Positions 23,758 through 36,479 are shown, counted from the first letter of the stretch. The stretch is 64,000 bases of DNA from Delphinus delphis (GCF_949987515.2 NC_082688.1:100791893-100855892), one strand, 5' to 3'. Program-made: numbers and translations. Notes: generated from the letters alone by a model not told the origin.

Positions 23758-23771
23758 AAAAATCAAAGTGG

Positions 23772-25305
23772 CAAATTAAGACAATTTGGTGGCACTGGGC
23801 AGGCTCGCAGAAGGCTGAAGTCATAAAGTGCCAGGGGAATGCTAGAAGTACAGTAATGAGGCTCAACTTGTATAGGTTGACCACGGGGGAGGAAAATCAT
23901 AAAGAACTGATTTAAAAGACACTTCTAAAGAAAATGGACTGGTCTTAGGGGGTGTAAGGAATCGAAGAGTAGCACTGTTGCCTTTCTAGTGTGACATCCC
24001 ACTTGGATCTTTGCAGGGAGAACCTACCTAGTGGCTAATAAGGAGAACAGCTTCCTTTATCATCTTGTTACTAAAGCCAAACAATGTTTGTGTATTTTCT
24101 CTTTTGTTTGATTTCCAGACTTTAGAATATTTTAATTTCCTGAGAACATATACTTAAAATAACAATGACTAACTTTTTTTTCCTTAGTACTTACCTATTA
24201 TCTCATTTAATATTTTTATTCCTAGTTGGCCTAAATGTTATTGCATAATCAGTTGAAAATCCTAATTGGGAGGCCGCCTGGAATAGAGAAGAATATGGGC
24301 TGGGAGGCGATCAGAGTGGGTGCCAAGCAAAGTGGGGCATCTATGTGTGTCTTTCCTCTTAAAGACTCTCCAGCTGCTCGTGTGCAGTCCTTTGGTAACT
24401 TCTTTATCCTCTAAATACTTTACTTGAAAATACGATTTCATCTGGGTGTAAAGTATGTGAAGACGTGGGAAGGAGAGAGAATTTAGTTATAATACTTTGA
24501 GATATATGGTAGATCTGGACTCCGTTGCCATTGGCGCTGCTTTCTCTTAGGCATTTACCAAGTTACTAGTTCTGGTCTAATCATTGAGCAATGGTCATTG
24601 TATCGACTAGTCACATCGAAAGTGATTTTAGATATCGTGTAATCCAATCTCTTCATTTTGCCCCCAAGGAAACCAAAATTCAAATCCCCCCTCTTTATCC
24701 CTTGGTCTCCTCACACTGGAAATCTGTCACTTTCTGTGAATCAGCTCCATTAAATGCTGTTGATGTCTGGATAACTTGGAGGTCCCTGGCAAAATGTGAT
24801 GACCCTCATCACGAGCCCTTGGTCTCTCCTCCAGCTCATTGGTGATTTCTTCATGTTGTCAGCTCCTATTCAGATTTTATATTTGCTTTTACTTCTGAGG
24901 GTGTTGATTTTGGTGACGACTAGAGCACATTGGGGCTGGGTAAGGAGCAAGTGACCTTTACTCAGCAGGGTTCAATAGAAGAAATGGAGAAAGAGGTACA
25001 CCTGTGACCTGTTGGGCAAAAAGGCAAGGTTGTATCTGGACAGGACCCTCCACGTAGCAGAAAGTCTGTGGAATGAACTCGTTTTCAATAGAAAAACCCC
25101 TGTGGGACTGGAATGCTATTCTCTTTTCCATGTTTTTAGATTTTCCTCTTTGTATATTTCTTCATTCTCCAAATTTTCTGTCATGAATGTCTAACTTTGG
25201 TATCCAGAGAAATTCATTTTATTTGTATGTATCTATATCACAATTTCTAAAGGAAATAAAATGCTTGGGGGAAGCAGCTTTGAAAACTTTGTGGACAGTT
25301 TTCAA
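23772..25305. other. Unassigned sequence, no gene seen
   Basis: 24590-24845 may hold a very old repeat. No frame has recognisable protein features. Confidence 0.35.
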
Positions 25306-25309
25306 GAAG

Positions 25310-25660
25310 ATTGAAATGGAAGCCCTAAACAGCATTTCCTAAAGTGTTTTGTGGGAAGCGGTCTTGGAAAAAACGTTGCCTGGCCAAATACACTTGGAGC
25401 GATGTGGTTCAGCCTCTTCTTGGAGAATTATAATGCCCATTAAGGGCGCTGGAACTTTCTGCAGGAAAAATGAAACAAAACACGAAATTCTGTTTCAGTT
25501 CTTTTAACTCAGTGTTTCAAAACATATCTGACTTAAGACTACTTTTTGTGCCTTAACATTCCAGCAAAACCAGTATTTTTTGAAACGTGCTTTGGGAGGG
25601 CACCCTTAAGAGAGTTCCACAGAAACTCTTTTCGAAGCCCCGTGGGTCTCAGAGTAAGCC
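25310..25660. repeat. Possible hAT-type MITE, family not assigned
   Basis: The edges 'cagcatttcctaaagtgttt' and 'gaaacgtgctttgggagggc' recall termini of short hAT elements, but no clean inverted repeat could be established. Confidence 0.3.
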
Positions 25661-26925
25661 TTTTGGAGTCTGAGGCAACCAAATCATGATGTCTCTTCTT
25701 TCCTCTGTTGTTGTCTGGGTGTCCATCAGTTAAAGTGGATATTAGAGCTTGCCTTGAAGGGGAAAAGAAGCCCTAAAACCACAAAGCTTGGAGTAGGAGG
25801 GGGAGTGTCTTAATGGGGGAAGGTCAGACTTAAGGCCTATTGGCAGGGATACCCTTGCATCAGTGTAGCTGGAAGGGTCTCCCCTTCTCATTGGCCACTA
25901 ACTTCCTAAGTCACAGCCCAGGAGTCTGGTTGCAGCCACTTCCCCAGCCAGGAGGGGGCGCCTCTCTTCTCTGTTGGAGGCCCCAGGGAGGTGACATCTG
26001 CATGTATTGTACTGGGTCCATCCTGTGTGTACAGCAGCCTTCTAGGCACCCTGGGGTGGCCAAAGGAGACAGCTTCACTCCTACCTTACAAAGCTAACAA
26101 TCTAAGTTGAGAAGATGAGGCACATCCGTATAAAGTGTCAGAAAATATAAGGTTATCATATTGTGCTTTGTCATGTGATACAGATTTTAAGGTATTGTAG
26201 ACATTTGGAGAAGAAGAGGACATCAGTGAGCTTGGGGTGATTAGACAGACTCTCCCAGGATGTGGCAAGTAGGGACAGAGGAATGAATAGAATTTGAAAA
26301 GGTAGAGATGAGAGGGGAAGGCAATCATGCAGGGGAAAAGCCTGGAAGAAGCACATGATTTGTCCAGGGGCAGCATTACCACGTCCCATTAGGAAGCCCC
26401 CAGGCCACTCTGAAAGGTGCTACACTCAGCAGAATTTTTCAGTTGGATTCTAGGCGTGGCTGGAGGCCTGAGCACCTCCTCCACGCCTTCTTCCCTGGCC
26501 ACCCTAGTCTCTTCTCTGCTGTGGCAGTTGTGGTTGAGTAGCTGGTCCACACTTCACAGTTCTGGGCTTGCGTTTATGTCCTGTGAGTGTATCTTGTTTC
26601 CTCGTTAGGCCTAAGAGCATTTTGAAGGCGTGAGCACAATGGTCTTATCCTCGGCTTCCCCTTTCCCTCCTACCCGTTGGCCTAAAGCATGTCACACGAT
26701 GCTCAGAATAGATCATGCACTTAGTAAATGTCTGTGGATGGATCTGCTGGATTCTGAATAAAACCTGTGGCTTAGACGCACATCTACGACCTCATTACGT
26801 CATCAGTGACTGCTGGTGTCTCCATTGCGCTGGGGGTCGAAAAGGGGATGGGGGAACCCCACACACTTCAAGGTGGTTAGAGAACCTCATCTAAAATCTC
26901 TTTTGAGGCTTAAGAGGCCTTTGCT
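25661..26925. other. Unassigned sequence with L2-like scraps
   Basis: 25990-26120 and 26690-26760 resemble degraded L2 or MIR sequence. Nothing coding is recognised. Confidence 0.35.
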
Positions 26926-26929
26926 GGCT

Positions 26930-27110
26930 CAATTCAGTGTAACAGTAAGCATTTGCTGAGTCCTAGCCTCAGTCTAGTTTGGTGTGTGGATGTGTGTGTG
27001 TAGCAGTGGGAGTGGAAGGGGAAGAATAAAGTGCAAAGACGACGTGGCTGTCTTCCTACCCTCAAGAGGCTTACACTCTGGTAAGAAGAACCAGGGTCAG
27101 GACCATCACC
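26930..27110. repeat. L2-like fragment
   Basis: 'taagcatttgctgagtccta' and 'tcttcctaccctcaagaggc' have the order and spacing of a degraded L2 3' end. Confidence 0.45.
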
Positions 27111-27739
27111 TAGAAAGGAGCTGCCAGCCAGCCTTTAAGGCTGTAGGGGTAAGAGGTGCCCCTTCAGTTACCTGTAGATTGTTACTCACTGTTCAAGAAA
27201 GATGGGTCAGGGGTCTCTTCTGTTGCTTTCTGCAGAGCCTCTTTTCTCATTGATGCTGACTAGCCTGCCAGCACCCTGGCCTTATCCCCCCTCTCCTCGT
27301 GCCCTGGGGCAATGACAGGAGGGTGCTGCAGCTTCCTCGCAATCCAGAGCAGCCCCTGTACCTCCAGGCACAGTCCACCAGAGGGTGCAAAACAAATGAA
27401 ACACCCTTCATCGTGGTCTATTTAGCTTATCAAACCCGAAATTGGACAGCTGAGGAGAGAACTTCGTTTCCGGGAATTTTCCAGTTCTGAGTTCAGCCAG
27501 AAGGGTGTGAAACTGCACCCTTGAGACCCGAATAGAACATTTGGAGTAGATTTAGAAATTAAAAACGTGTGTGCGTGTGTGTGTGTGTGTAAAGAGGTCT
27601 TCTTTGTAGGCAGAAAGGAAGCACTTGCCTACATGTGGAGTCTGGGAGACCTCCTGCCCTCACCCCAGATATTCTTCCACCTCCTGGCTCAGTGCTAAAC
27701 TTTCATGCCACAGAATCGTAAAGGTGTTCAGGTATTAAT
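27111..27739. other. Unassigned sequence with short (GT)n
   Basis: A short (GT)n run occupies 27568-27590. No gene is seen. Confidence 0.4.
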
Positions 27740-27945
27740 ACTCTAGGGAGGAGTAATAATGCCTCATATTTATTCAGAGCCTTGCATGTACTTTCATACC
27801 TATGATTTCGTTACACCTTTATAACAACCCCGTGAAGCTGGTGATGTTATTATAGTTGTTTTATGGATGAGGAAACCTAGGATCAGAGATAGTAAGAGTC
27901 CCGAGGTTACACGCTTGGTCAATGATAGAGCTGCTATAGATCAAA
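27740..27945 (-). repeat. MIR SINE
   Basis: 'tataacaaccccgtgaagct', then 'tggatgaggaaacctaggat' and 'gaggttacacgcttggtca' follow the reverse MIR consensus. Confidence 0.75.
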
Positions 27946-28168
27946 TGGACATCTTCAAGGGTCAAATCTCTTGCTCTTTTTCACTCCACTGGGCTGAATT
28001 CTCTCTTTGAATGATTGCAATCCAATTTTTTTGAAAAGTAGGTGGTGAGAGGGAGAAGGAAGGGGAGAGTGGAGAGAGCTGAACTCTTGACAGAGCAGAG
28101 AACGGGCAATCTAAGGGAAGACTGGGCACCCAGAGACAAGATGTGCTTCTTCAAGTTTTCTTGGGCCA

Positions 28169-28285
<117 letters not shown>

Positions 28286-28390
28286 CATACTCACATATAC
28301 ATACATGAACACAGAGTAAGTATCACCTTATAGAGATGATGCCCTGGACTCTTGTGGTTGCAGTGAAACAGATGAGAAAATCAAGTTGTA

Positions 28391-28603
28391 CGGGCTTCCC
28401 TGGTGGCGCAGTGGTTGAGAGCCCGCCTGCCGATGCAGGGCACACGGGTTCGTGCCCCGGTCCGGGAAGATCCCGCATGCCACGGAGCGGCTGGGCCTGT
28501 GAGCCATGGCTGCTGAGCCTGCGCATCCGGAGCCTGTGCTCCGCAACGGGAGAGGCCACGACAGTGAGAGGCCCACGTACCGCAAAAAAAAAAAAAAAAA
28601 AAA
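28391..28603 (+). mobile_element. CHR SINE, short form
   Basis: Head cgggcttccctggtggcgca and a poly(A) tail of about 23. The duplication aaaatcaagttgta lies at 28377-28390 and 28604-28617 without mismatch. Confidence 0.96.
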
Positions 28604-28617
28604 AAAATCAAGTTGTA

Positions 28618-29330
28618 AACAAGAAGTAATAGAAAATAAGCAGATGAAAGCTGTTTCCCTGTTAAATCAAGGTTGCACCAATACCCCAGTACAGCAGCCC
28701 ATGCCAACCGAGGAAACGTGGTTTCCACGCCCTTGCCTGACCTCCTCTCTGAGCTGCCTGTGCACTTGCCCTTCTGGGCCACATAGGCAGCATGTTGTGA
28801 GCCCATCACCATACCTGCTCTGCATCTCTCATTCTTGCCTTTCCCCCAGCCCCCGACAGAACCTGCGAGACTGTCACAGCCCTTAGAGCCTGCCAAGTGA
28901 GCACAGATCCTTGAGAATCATCTGTGCTAAATATATTAGTGAATGCTAATGAGTTAATGGGTTGCTTAGCTAAGATTTTATTTTATTCAAAGCATTATAC
29001 ACAATTTAAAACAAAGCAATATGGAGGTTTTAGGCACTGATGCTGGTCAGGTCTTCAAGGTTGCCAAGACTCCTCAGGATCTTGCACACCACACCGTTTG
29101 TCTGTGCAGTCAGCCCATGGAGTCAGCTTTGTCGCCTGCCCTTAGAAATGTTTTCTGTTAAGGGGTTATATCTAACCAGGCAAAGTCATTCCTATCTTCT
29201 CTCTTCTTTCCCACTTTAGTGCTCCTGGTCTAGTTAAGATTCCTAGGACATCCAACCAGATTATTGCAATAATCTCCTATGGCCCATTTCACCTCCAGCT
29301 TCCTTGTACTTTCATCCTAGAGGGTGGCTG
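28618..29330. other. Unassigned sequence, no gene seen
   Basis: No repeat or exon recognised. The long frames on either strand here start inside the SINE. Confidence 0.35.
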
Positions 29331-29339
29331 CTGGAAGAT

Positions 29340-29632
29340 TTTTTTTTTTTAATTTATTTTTGGCTGTCTTGGGTCTTTGTTGTGGTGCGCGGGCTTCTCA
29401 TTGCAGTGGCTTCTCTTGCTGTGGAGCACGGGCTCTAGGTGTGTGAGCTTCAGTAGTTGTGGTGTGCGGGCTCAGTAGTTGTGGCTCATGGGCGCTAGAG
29501 TGCAGGCTCAGTAGTTGTGGCGCACGGGCTTAGTTGCTCCGCGGCATGTGGGAGCTTCCCGGACCAGGGCTCGAACCCATGTCCCCTGCATTGGCAGGCA
29601 GACTCTTAACCACTGTGCCACCAGGGAAGCCC
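29340..29632 (-). mobile_element. CHR SINE, long form
   Basis: T-rich left end, 'cagtagttgtggctcatggg' units, and the head at the right. The duplication ctggaagat lies at 29331-29339 and 29633-29641. Sense B box GGTTCGAGCC. Confidence 0.93.
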
Positions 29633-29717
29633 CTGGAAGATGTTTTATACAACTTCGGTGGATCGTTTTACTTTCCTTCTTGAAAATCTTAAATACCTCT
29701 CCCTATTTCTTTTTTTT

Positions 29718-29828
29718 TTAACAATGGCTTTATTGAGATATCATTCACATACTATAAAATTTACCCATTTAAGCTGCATGAATCAATGTTTTTTAGTATA
29801 TTCACAGAGTTTTGCAAGTATCACCACT
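29718..29828 (-). mobile_element. L1 3' UTR fragment, old
   Basis: 'tggctttattgagatatcat' and 'tttgcaagtatcaccactg' are typical of antisense older L1 3' ends. It abuts the MLT1 LTR. Confidence 0.75.
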
Positions 29829-30170
29829 GTAATGGACTGAATTGTGTACCCCTAAAACTCATATGTTGAAGTCCTAACCCTAGTGCCTCAGAATGTGACT
29901 GTATTTGGAGATAGGGCCCTTTAAAAGCTAAGTAGCATAAAATGAATTCATGTGGATGAGCCCTAATCTGATATGACTTGTGTCCTTATAAGAGGAGGAA
30001 ATTAGAACACAGACAACCTGAGGGGCTAACACATAAGGACACAGAAGTCAAAGAGAGAGGCTTCATAAGAAACCAAACTTGTTGACACCTTGATCTTGAA
30101 CTTCCAGCCTCCAGACTGTGAGAAATAAATTTTTGTTGTTCAAGCCATCCAGTCTGTGTATTTTGGTTTT
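29829..30170 (+). mobile_element. MLT1-type ERVL-MaLR LTR
   Basis: Starts tgtaatggactgaattgtgt and contains 'ttcagcctccagactgtgag'-type sequence and the gagaaataaa signal near 30119, in the order expected for MLT1. Confidence 0.85.
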
Positions 30171-32078
30171 GTTGATTTTTTCCTATAGTTTTTCTATTCT
30201 CTACATCATTTATTTCCACTCATATTATTTCTTTCCTTCCTTTTGCTTTGAGCGTAGTTTACTCCTATTTTCTCATTTCTTATATCAAAGGTTAAGCTAC
30301 TGAATGGAGCTCTTACTTTTTTAAAAAACAATATCTGTATTTACAAACACAAATTTTTTTCTAAACACTCCTTTAGTTATATCCCATAAGTTGTAGTACG
30401 TTGTATTTTTGTTTTCATTTGTCTCAAAGTATTTTGTTTCCCTGTGATTTCTGCCTTGACTCATTGGTTGTTTAGGAGTGTGTTGTTTAATAGCCATATG
30501 TTTGTACAATTCCCAAATTCCCTGTTACTGGCTTCTAATTTCATTCCACTGTGGTCAGAGAACATACTTTGTATGATTTCAATATTTTAAGTTTGTTGCC
30601 GCTTGTTTTATAGCCTATCATATGTTCTATTCAGGAGCATATCCTGTCTGTGCTTAAGAAGAATGTGTATTCTGCTGTTGTTGGGTGGAGTGTTCTAAAG
30701 CTGTCTTTAGGTCTAGTTAGTTTATAGCGTGTCCACATTTTCTACACTCTTGTTGATCTTCTGTGTAGTTGTTTTAACCATTATTCAGACTGGGGTATTG
30801 AAGTCTCCAGCTGTTATTGTTGAATTGCATATTTCTCCTTTAATTCTATCCATTTTTGCTTCATGTATTTTGGGGGCTCTGTTGTTAGATGCATATATAA
30901 TTGTTATATATTCCTGATCACTTAAGTCTTTTACAGTTATACAATATCCTTCTTTATTTCTAGTAACTTTTTTGTTTTAAAGTCTATTTTGTCTCAGAGG
31001 CGTTATGTCTTATAGACACAATACTGGCAATCTAGCTTTCTTAGAGTTGCAATTTGCATGATATATTTTTTTCTATCCCTTTTCTTTCAAACTATTTGTA
31101 TATTTGAATCAAAATTGCATCTCCTGTAAACAGCATACAGTTGCCACTTGTCTTCTTATCCATTCTACCAATCTTTGCCTTTTAATTGTATTAATTCATT
31201 CATGTTTAATGTTCTTATTGACATGGTTTGAATTATGTCTGCCATTTTGCTTTTGTTTTCTGTATTTGTATTGAATGGATATTTTCTAGTGTAACTTTGT
31301 AATAACTTTGATAATTTTTAAAACTATATTTTTTGAGCTAATCTCTCAGTGGTTACTCTAAGTATATATATTAACTTATCAGAAAATATATTTTAAACAA
31401 TCAGAATCAGATTTATACTAACATAATTCCAATGAGATAGAGAAAATTTACTCATATATAGCTCTATTCCCCCCTCACATTTTAGCTATTATTTTTATAC
31501 ATATCACATCTATAAATGTTACAAACCCAACTATACCTTATTGGTAGTACTACTTTATATATTTTAGTCTTACTTTTAAATGAGCTAAGACAGAAGGGTA
31601 AATACATATTTATAGCTTTTTTTGTTTTAAACATTTACCTTCTTATTTACCATTTCTGGTTTTAAAAATTTCTTCCTGTGAATTTGAGTTACCATCTTAC
31701 ATCATTTCCTTACCTGAATATAGCTTTGTTTCTGCAAATATTCATCAAATGTGTTACATTTCTATATTTATTTTGTAGGCTCAACAATAAATTATATATA
31801 TATACATATGTATATAGTTTTATGCAGTTGCTTTTAAAATCCGCTTTGAGGAGAAGTAAAATTAGTCTTTTATAATTAACGATATGATAACCTTACCGGC
31901 ACCCTTTGTTTGCGCCTGTGGATTTAAATCACTGTCTGGTGTCACTTCTTTTTTGCTTAAAGAACTTCCTTTAGTATTTTTTGAAAGACAGGTCTGCTAA
32001 CAATGAATTCTCTCAGTTTTTGTTATCTTGGAATGTCTTTATTTTGCCTTAATTTTTTTTTTTAAACAGCACTTTGAA

Positions 32079-32340
32079 TTAGTTACCTGTTTATTTTTAA
32101 ATATTTATTTATTTGGCTGTGCCGGGTCTTAATTGCGGCACGCAGGAGCTTCTTTGCCACGTACAGGATCTTCCTTGCGGTATGCGGGATCTTTTTAGTT
32201 GCAGCATGCAGGATCTTTAGTTACAGCATGTGAACTCTTAGTTGCAGCATGTGGGTTCTAGTTCCCTGACCAGAGATCGAACCTGGGTCCCCTGCATTGG
32301 GAGTGTGGAGTCTTAGCCACTAGACCACCAGGGAAGTCTC
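32079..32340 (-). mobile_element. Older cetartiodactyl tRNA-derived SINE (CHR-related)
   Basis: Body with 'gttgcagcatg' units and a head that reads, reversed, from agtctcc-like wording ('ctagaccaccagggaagtct'). The flanks taaacagcactttgaa (32063-32078) and taaaccagcactttgaa (32341-32357) are a duplication with one inserted base. Confidence 0.88.
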
Positions 32341-32990
32341 TAAACCAGCACTTTGAACATGTAATCCCACTGACTTCTTGTCTCTGTTGTTATTTTATGA
32401 GAAGTCAGCTGTGAATCTTACTGGGGTTTCTTTCCTTATACTGAATTAATATTCTATGCTCCTTTCAAAATTTTATCTTTGTCTTTCAACATTTGATTAT
32501 GATGTGTTTCGGTATAGACCTCTTTGCATCTGTCCTACATTGAGTCCTTTGAGAATTTTGGATGGGTATATTAACGTTCTTCATCAAATTTTAAAAATTT
32601 GCAGCAGTGATTACTTAACATTTTTTAACGCTCCTCTCTCGCTCCTCCCTTTCCAGTACTTCCATTTAGTGTATGCTTGAGTGCTTAAATATTGTCTCAC
32701 ATTTGTCAGAGGCTTTGATCATTTTACTCTATTTTTTTATCACTCTGTTTTCAGATTGCATAATCTCCATAAATCTATTTTAAAGTTAGCTGATTCTTCC
32801 TTCTGCCAGCTTATATCTACTGTTTAGCTCTGCTAGAAAAATGTTCATTTCTGTTATTGTAATTTTCAACTCTAGCATTTCCACTGGGTTATTTTAAAAA
32901 TAATTTGTATCTCATATTGATATTCTCTATCATTGTTCCTTTCTTTAATTTTTTAGGTGTGGCTTTCTTTAGTTCTTTGAACGTATGTGC

Positions 32991-33364
32991 AGTTGACCTT
33001 TGAACGATGTAGGCATTAGGGGTGCCAACCTCCCGCATGGTCAAAATTCTGTGTGTAACTTTTGACCCTCCCAAAACTTAATTATTATTAGTTGAATGGA
33101 AGTCTTACTGAAACATAATCAATTAACATATTTTTAATGTTATATGCATATATGTATATCTATAAAATATATCTACATGTATTTTATGCATTTATGACAT
33201 ACCTTTCTCTTAATTTTTTGGTATTTCTAGGCTAAGTGGTTCATCTGTGAGTTTTTTCAAATTTTTGCAAATCTTAACATTTTTCCAGTATATTTACTGA
33301 AAAAAAAAATCCCATATAAGTGGACCCATGCTGTTCATATCTGTGCTGCTCAAGGATCAACTCT
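32991..33364. mobile_element. MER-type DNA transposon MITE
   Basis: The left end gcagttgacctttgaacgat and right end 'gctcaaggatcaactc' are imperfect inverted repeats. 'cccatataagtggacccatg' is the expected inner block at the right. The interior is AT-rich and non-coding. Confidence 0.7.
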
Positions 33365-33520
33365 ACTGGCTGTTAAGTTAGTAACAATCAGGCCCTATCC
33401 TAAGTACTTTCTGTTGCTTGCTTTTCTTCTATGTATGGGTCACACCACTGTTTCTTTGCATGTCTCATAAATTTTTTGTTTAAAGCTGACATTTTCTATA
33501 ATACACTGTAGCATTTCTGG

Positions 33521-33894
33521 ATGCTGATCTCCTATCCTGAAATGTGAAAATGGGTGGTAAAAAGGATATACTGTTCGATATGACTTCTAACCTATTCCCT
33601 TGTCTCAATTCTCTCAGAAAAGATTCATAGTAGATGTTAAAGACAAATGTAAGAAAGAGAAATAGAGAGGTATCCAGGAAAGAAAACATTGAGAAGAGGT
33701 ATAAACATTCTCTATTCTAGAGGGTAAGATAGATACCTTTTTCCTACCTCCCCAGGTTGAATACTATGGGATGGATGGCGTAAGAGGACAGCTGGAAGGA
33801 GAGCCAAAGCAAAGAGAAATAACTTCTCTATATACTCTTTTTGGGAGTAGTGTTTTGATTTTACACTGATCTACTTTAAAAAAAAAAAAAAAAA
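33521..33894. other. Unassigned sequence, no gene seen
   Basis: Ends in the A-run that served as SINE target site. No feature recognised. Confidence 0.35.
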
Positions 33895-34098
33895 GGGCTT
33901 CCCTGGTGGCACAGTGGTTGAGGGTCCGCCTGCCGATGCAGGGGACACAGGTTTGTGCCCCGGTCCGGGAAGATCCCACATGCAGCGGAGCAGTTGGGCC
34001 CGTGAGCCATGGCCGCTAGGCCTGCGTGTCCGGAGCCTGTGCTCCGCAGCGGGAGAGGCCACAACAGTGAGAGGCCCGCGTGACGCAAAAAAAAAAAA
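33895..34098 (+). mobile_element. CHR SINE, short form
   Basis: Head gggcttccctggtggcacag and a poly(A) tail. The target duplication is an A-rich run ending in g, so its exact length cannot be fixed. Confidence 0.93.
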
Positions 34099-36259
34099 AA
34101 GCCTTATGAACTCTGCTTTTGGAAAACAAGTGAGAGTAGGACAAATCCAAAGGAGAAAAAAGGAGAGATGACTATTTAGCATTGTCTTTGAAAATGAGAG
34201 ATGAGCCCTTTGAGTTTTCTGTCTAAATCATCTAGTGTAAGTGGCTAGAAGGGAAACAAAGGCACTTTTTAAGGAGTAAAATCTCAAATAATTAGAAAGA
34301 GTTTGAATTTGAGTGGATTGTGTCCCTGTGTTGTTATGGTCTGCCAGCCTCTTTTCCCTTATTTCCTAGTAACATCACCCCCTTTAATTTGGGGGGAACA
34401 TCTCTTCCTCCGTTTCTCATTCAAGAGGAGCAGTTGATTCCAGTGCTTAACCCCCTATCCTTCAAGTCTTCCTGCACATTCTGTGAACTTTACTGTATTC
34501 ATGTGATAAATATCTTTTCCCCTTCCTTAGGTCAGTCAAAGTTTGTTTCTGTTGATTGCAATAAAAGAATCCCTCAACACCCAGACCCATGTGGTAGATG
34601 TCTCTCTAGAACTTTATTGAAGTTGATGAGATCCCGTAACACATGATACTATTACTAACCCAATAACACTGATAGCAAAGCAAACATCTATTTCAAATTC
34701 AAAGACAGTAAAAAAGAGAGTGATTATAAAATGAAGAATTTGTTTAAGAGAGCTTGATACTACTGATCCTTGAAATGCTAGTCCAGAGGAAAGATTGAAA
34801 GCGTAGTTGGATGCCAGAATGACTAAATTCAGAATTTGAACAGGGGACTGGAAGGAACCTGGAAAGAGGCCAAGCTATTGCTTTGAACTACTTTAAAGAG
34901 GAAAACAAAGAGCTAACTGTAATGCAGAAACTAGTATGAGAAAATCCTGCACACACCACCAAAGCAAGTTCTGTGCCCTGGCTGTTTCCTCCTTACGCCC
35001 TACCCCTCTGGGACTTCTGTGCATGAGCTGCGCTCTGCATGTTAGAGCACTTGGTCTGCCAGCTAGAGCACTTCCTCCTGGAGGGGCCGTAGCTGCTGCT
35101 GGGAGTGCAGCGTTGCCGGCAGGTTCCCTAGGGCTGCCCCCTCCCCAGGGGTCATCTGTCACCCACCTTCCTTGCTGAACCTCTCTCCCACCTCTGCTTT
35201 TGCCCTCTGTTCTCTGTTGCTGGCCCCTCTGATGACCTCACGCCCGGGCTCTTGTATTACCGTCCCCTTTCTGTTCTGCCCCTGCTCTAGTCTCTTCCGG
35301 ACATGGCAGGACTCTGCCTTCCCTTCTGGCAGAAAAAGTAAATTCTTCAACACCTCTTTCCACGACCCTCCCTCCAGACACAAGCAAACACACTGACCCT
35401 GGCTCATAAACATGAGCTCTGTTGGTTAGCTGTCAGTGCTCCCCAGGGCTCAGAAAACAGAGGATGTCTGGGTCAACAACAGGTTCCAATTCCATAAAAT
35501 CAAGCTTTCACCTTGCTCTTTCCCCAGGATGAGAAGGGACAGACTGAGCAATCGGACCCTCCAGGCAGAAGCACTGGATGCCGTCCTGTACTCTTCTTGA
35601 TTCCCAGGTTTCTCCATGGGGGATTACAATCGACTTCCTATGCCTAGAGCTGCATGAGGTCCCATCACAGCTAACGCCTGCTCTCTTCTTCATCTTCTTT
35701 CCCCATTCATTTTACCCCAACAGTCCCATCTGTCTTTAGGGGGAAAATCCTCCTTCCTCCTTCAGTCACCTTGCTTTATGGCTCCAGCAGCCCTGCCCCT
35801 CCCCGCTCCTTCCCACCAGACACATGCAGTTACCTGAAGCCACATCGTCATGGACTTCCTCATTAGGAGAGATTTTAGACCATCAGCCTTTCAGGTGAGA
35901 GTATAGTTTTGGGGATTCCACAAGTTGAGAAGATGCGTGGACCTTGTTGTGCAGAGCAAGGTTGACACATGGCGAACAAATACCTCTATCGCAGCAGGCT
36001 CCTTCCACACGAAAGGTAGGGGCGTGTGCCAACGTGTGGGCGAGTCACATCACCCCTCCTCTGGAAATCTAGTGTTTGAGCATTGGAGAACGGTAAACTT
36101 AACTCTTCTTCTGTGTTTCAGAGACATTCATTGACTTGCACTCGATGGTCTGTGCACTTCACAAGTTCTTTAGAGAAAAGGGGAGGGAGAGAAAGTTCAC
36201 ACAAGTATGAGAGAATTGAGAGGGGCATCTCAGGTGTTCGGAAATGATTCCTTGTCCTT
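34099..36259. other. Unassigned 2.1-kb stretch, no gene seen
   Basis: 34320-34646 (plus, 108 codons) and 34936-35178 (plus, 80 codons) are open but show no domain, and neither is flanked by a convincing splice pair. 34940-35330 is richer in G+C and may include an unrecognised LTR. Confidence 0.35.
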
Positions 36260-36274
36260 TGTTTCTTTACTTTT

Positions 36275-36479
36275 TTTTTTTTTTTTTGTGGTACGCGGGC
36301 CTCTCACTGTTGTGGCCTCTCCCGTTGCGGAGCACAGGCTCCGGATGCGCAGGCTCAGCGGCCATGGCTCACGGGCCCAGCCGCTCTGCGACATGTGGGA
36401 TCTTCCCGGACCGGGGCACGAACCCGTGTCCCCTGCATCGGCAAGCGGACTCTCAACCACTGCGCCACCAGGGAAGCCC
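36275..36479 (-). mobile_element. CHR SINE, short form
   Basis: Poly(T) at the left and head at the right. The duplication tgtttctttactttt lies at 36260-36274 and 36480-36494 without mismatch. Confidence 0.96.

Larger units (their letters stand above)
30171..33520 (-). mobile_element. Old L1 (L1M-type), ORF1 to start of ORF2, antisense
   Basis: In minus-strand order it holds 5' and ORF1 sequence (about 33520 to 31930), then the ORF2 endonuclease region (about 31240 to 30360). The minus-strand frame at 30321-30509 contains [15 protein letters not shown], a typical ORF2 segment just after the endonuclease. A SINE (32079-32340) and a MITE (32991-33364) are inserted. All frames are broken. The reverse transcriptase part is missing. 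Confidence 0.8.

Noticed and set aside
28381..28896. Minus-strand open frame of 171 codons, the longest in the window
   Set aside because: Its central part is the SINE at 28391-28603 including the homopolymer. The rest shows no domain.
34936..35178. G+C-rich frame as a first exon or promoter
   Set aside because: CpG is not enriched enough to call an island, and no TATA or start context was convincing.
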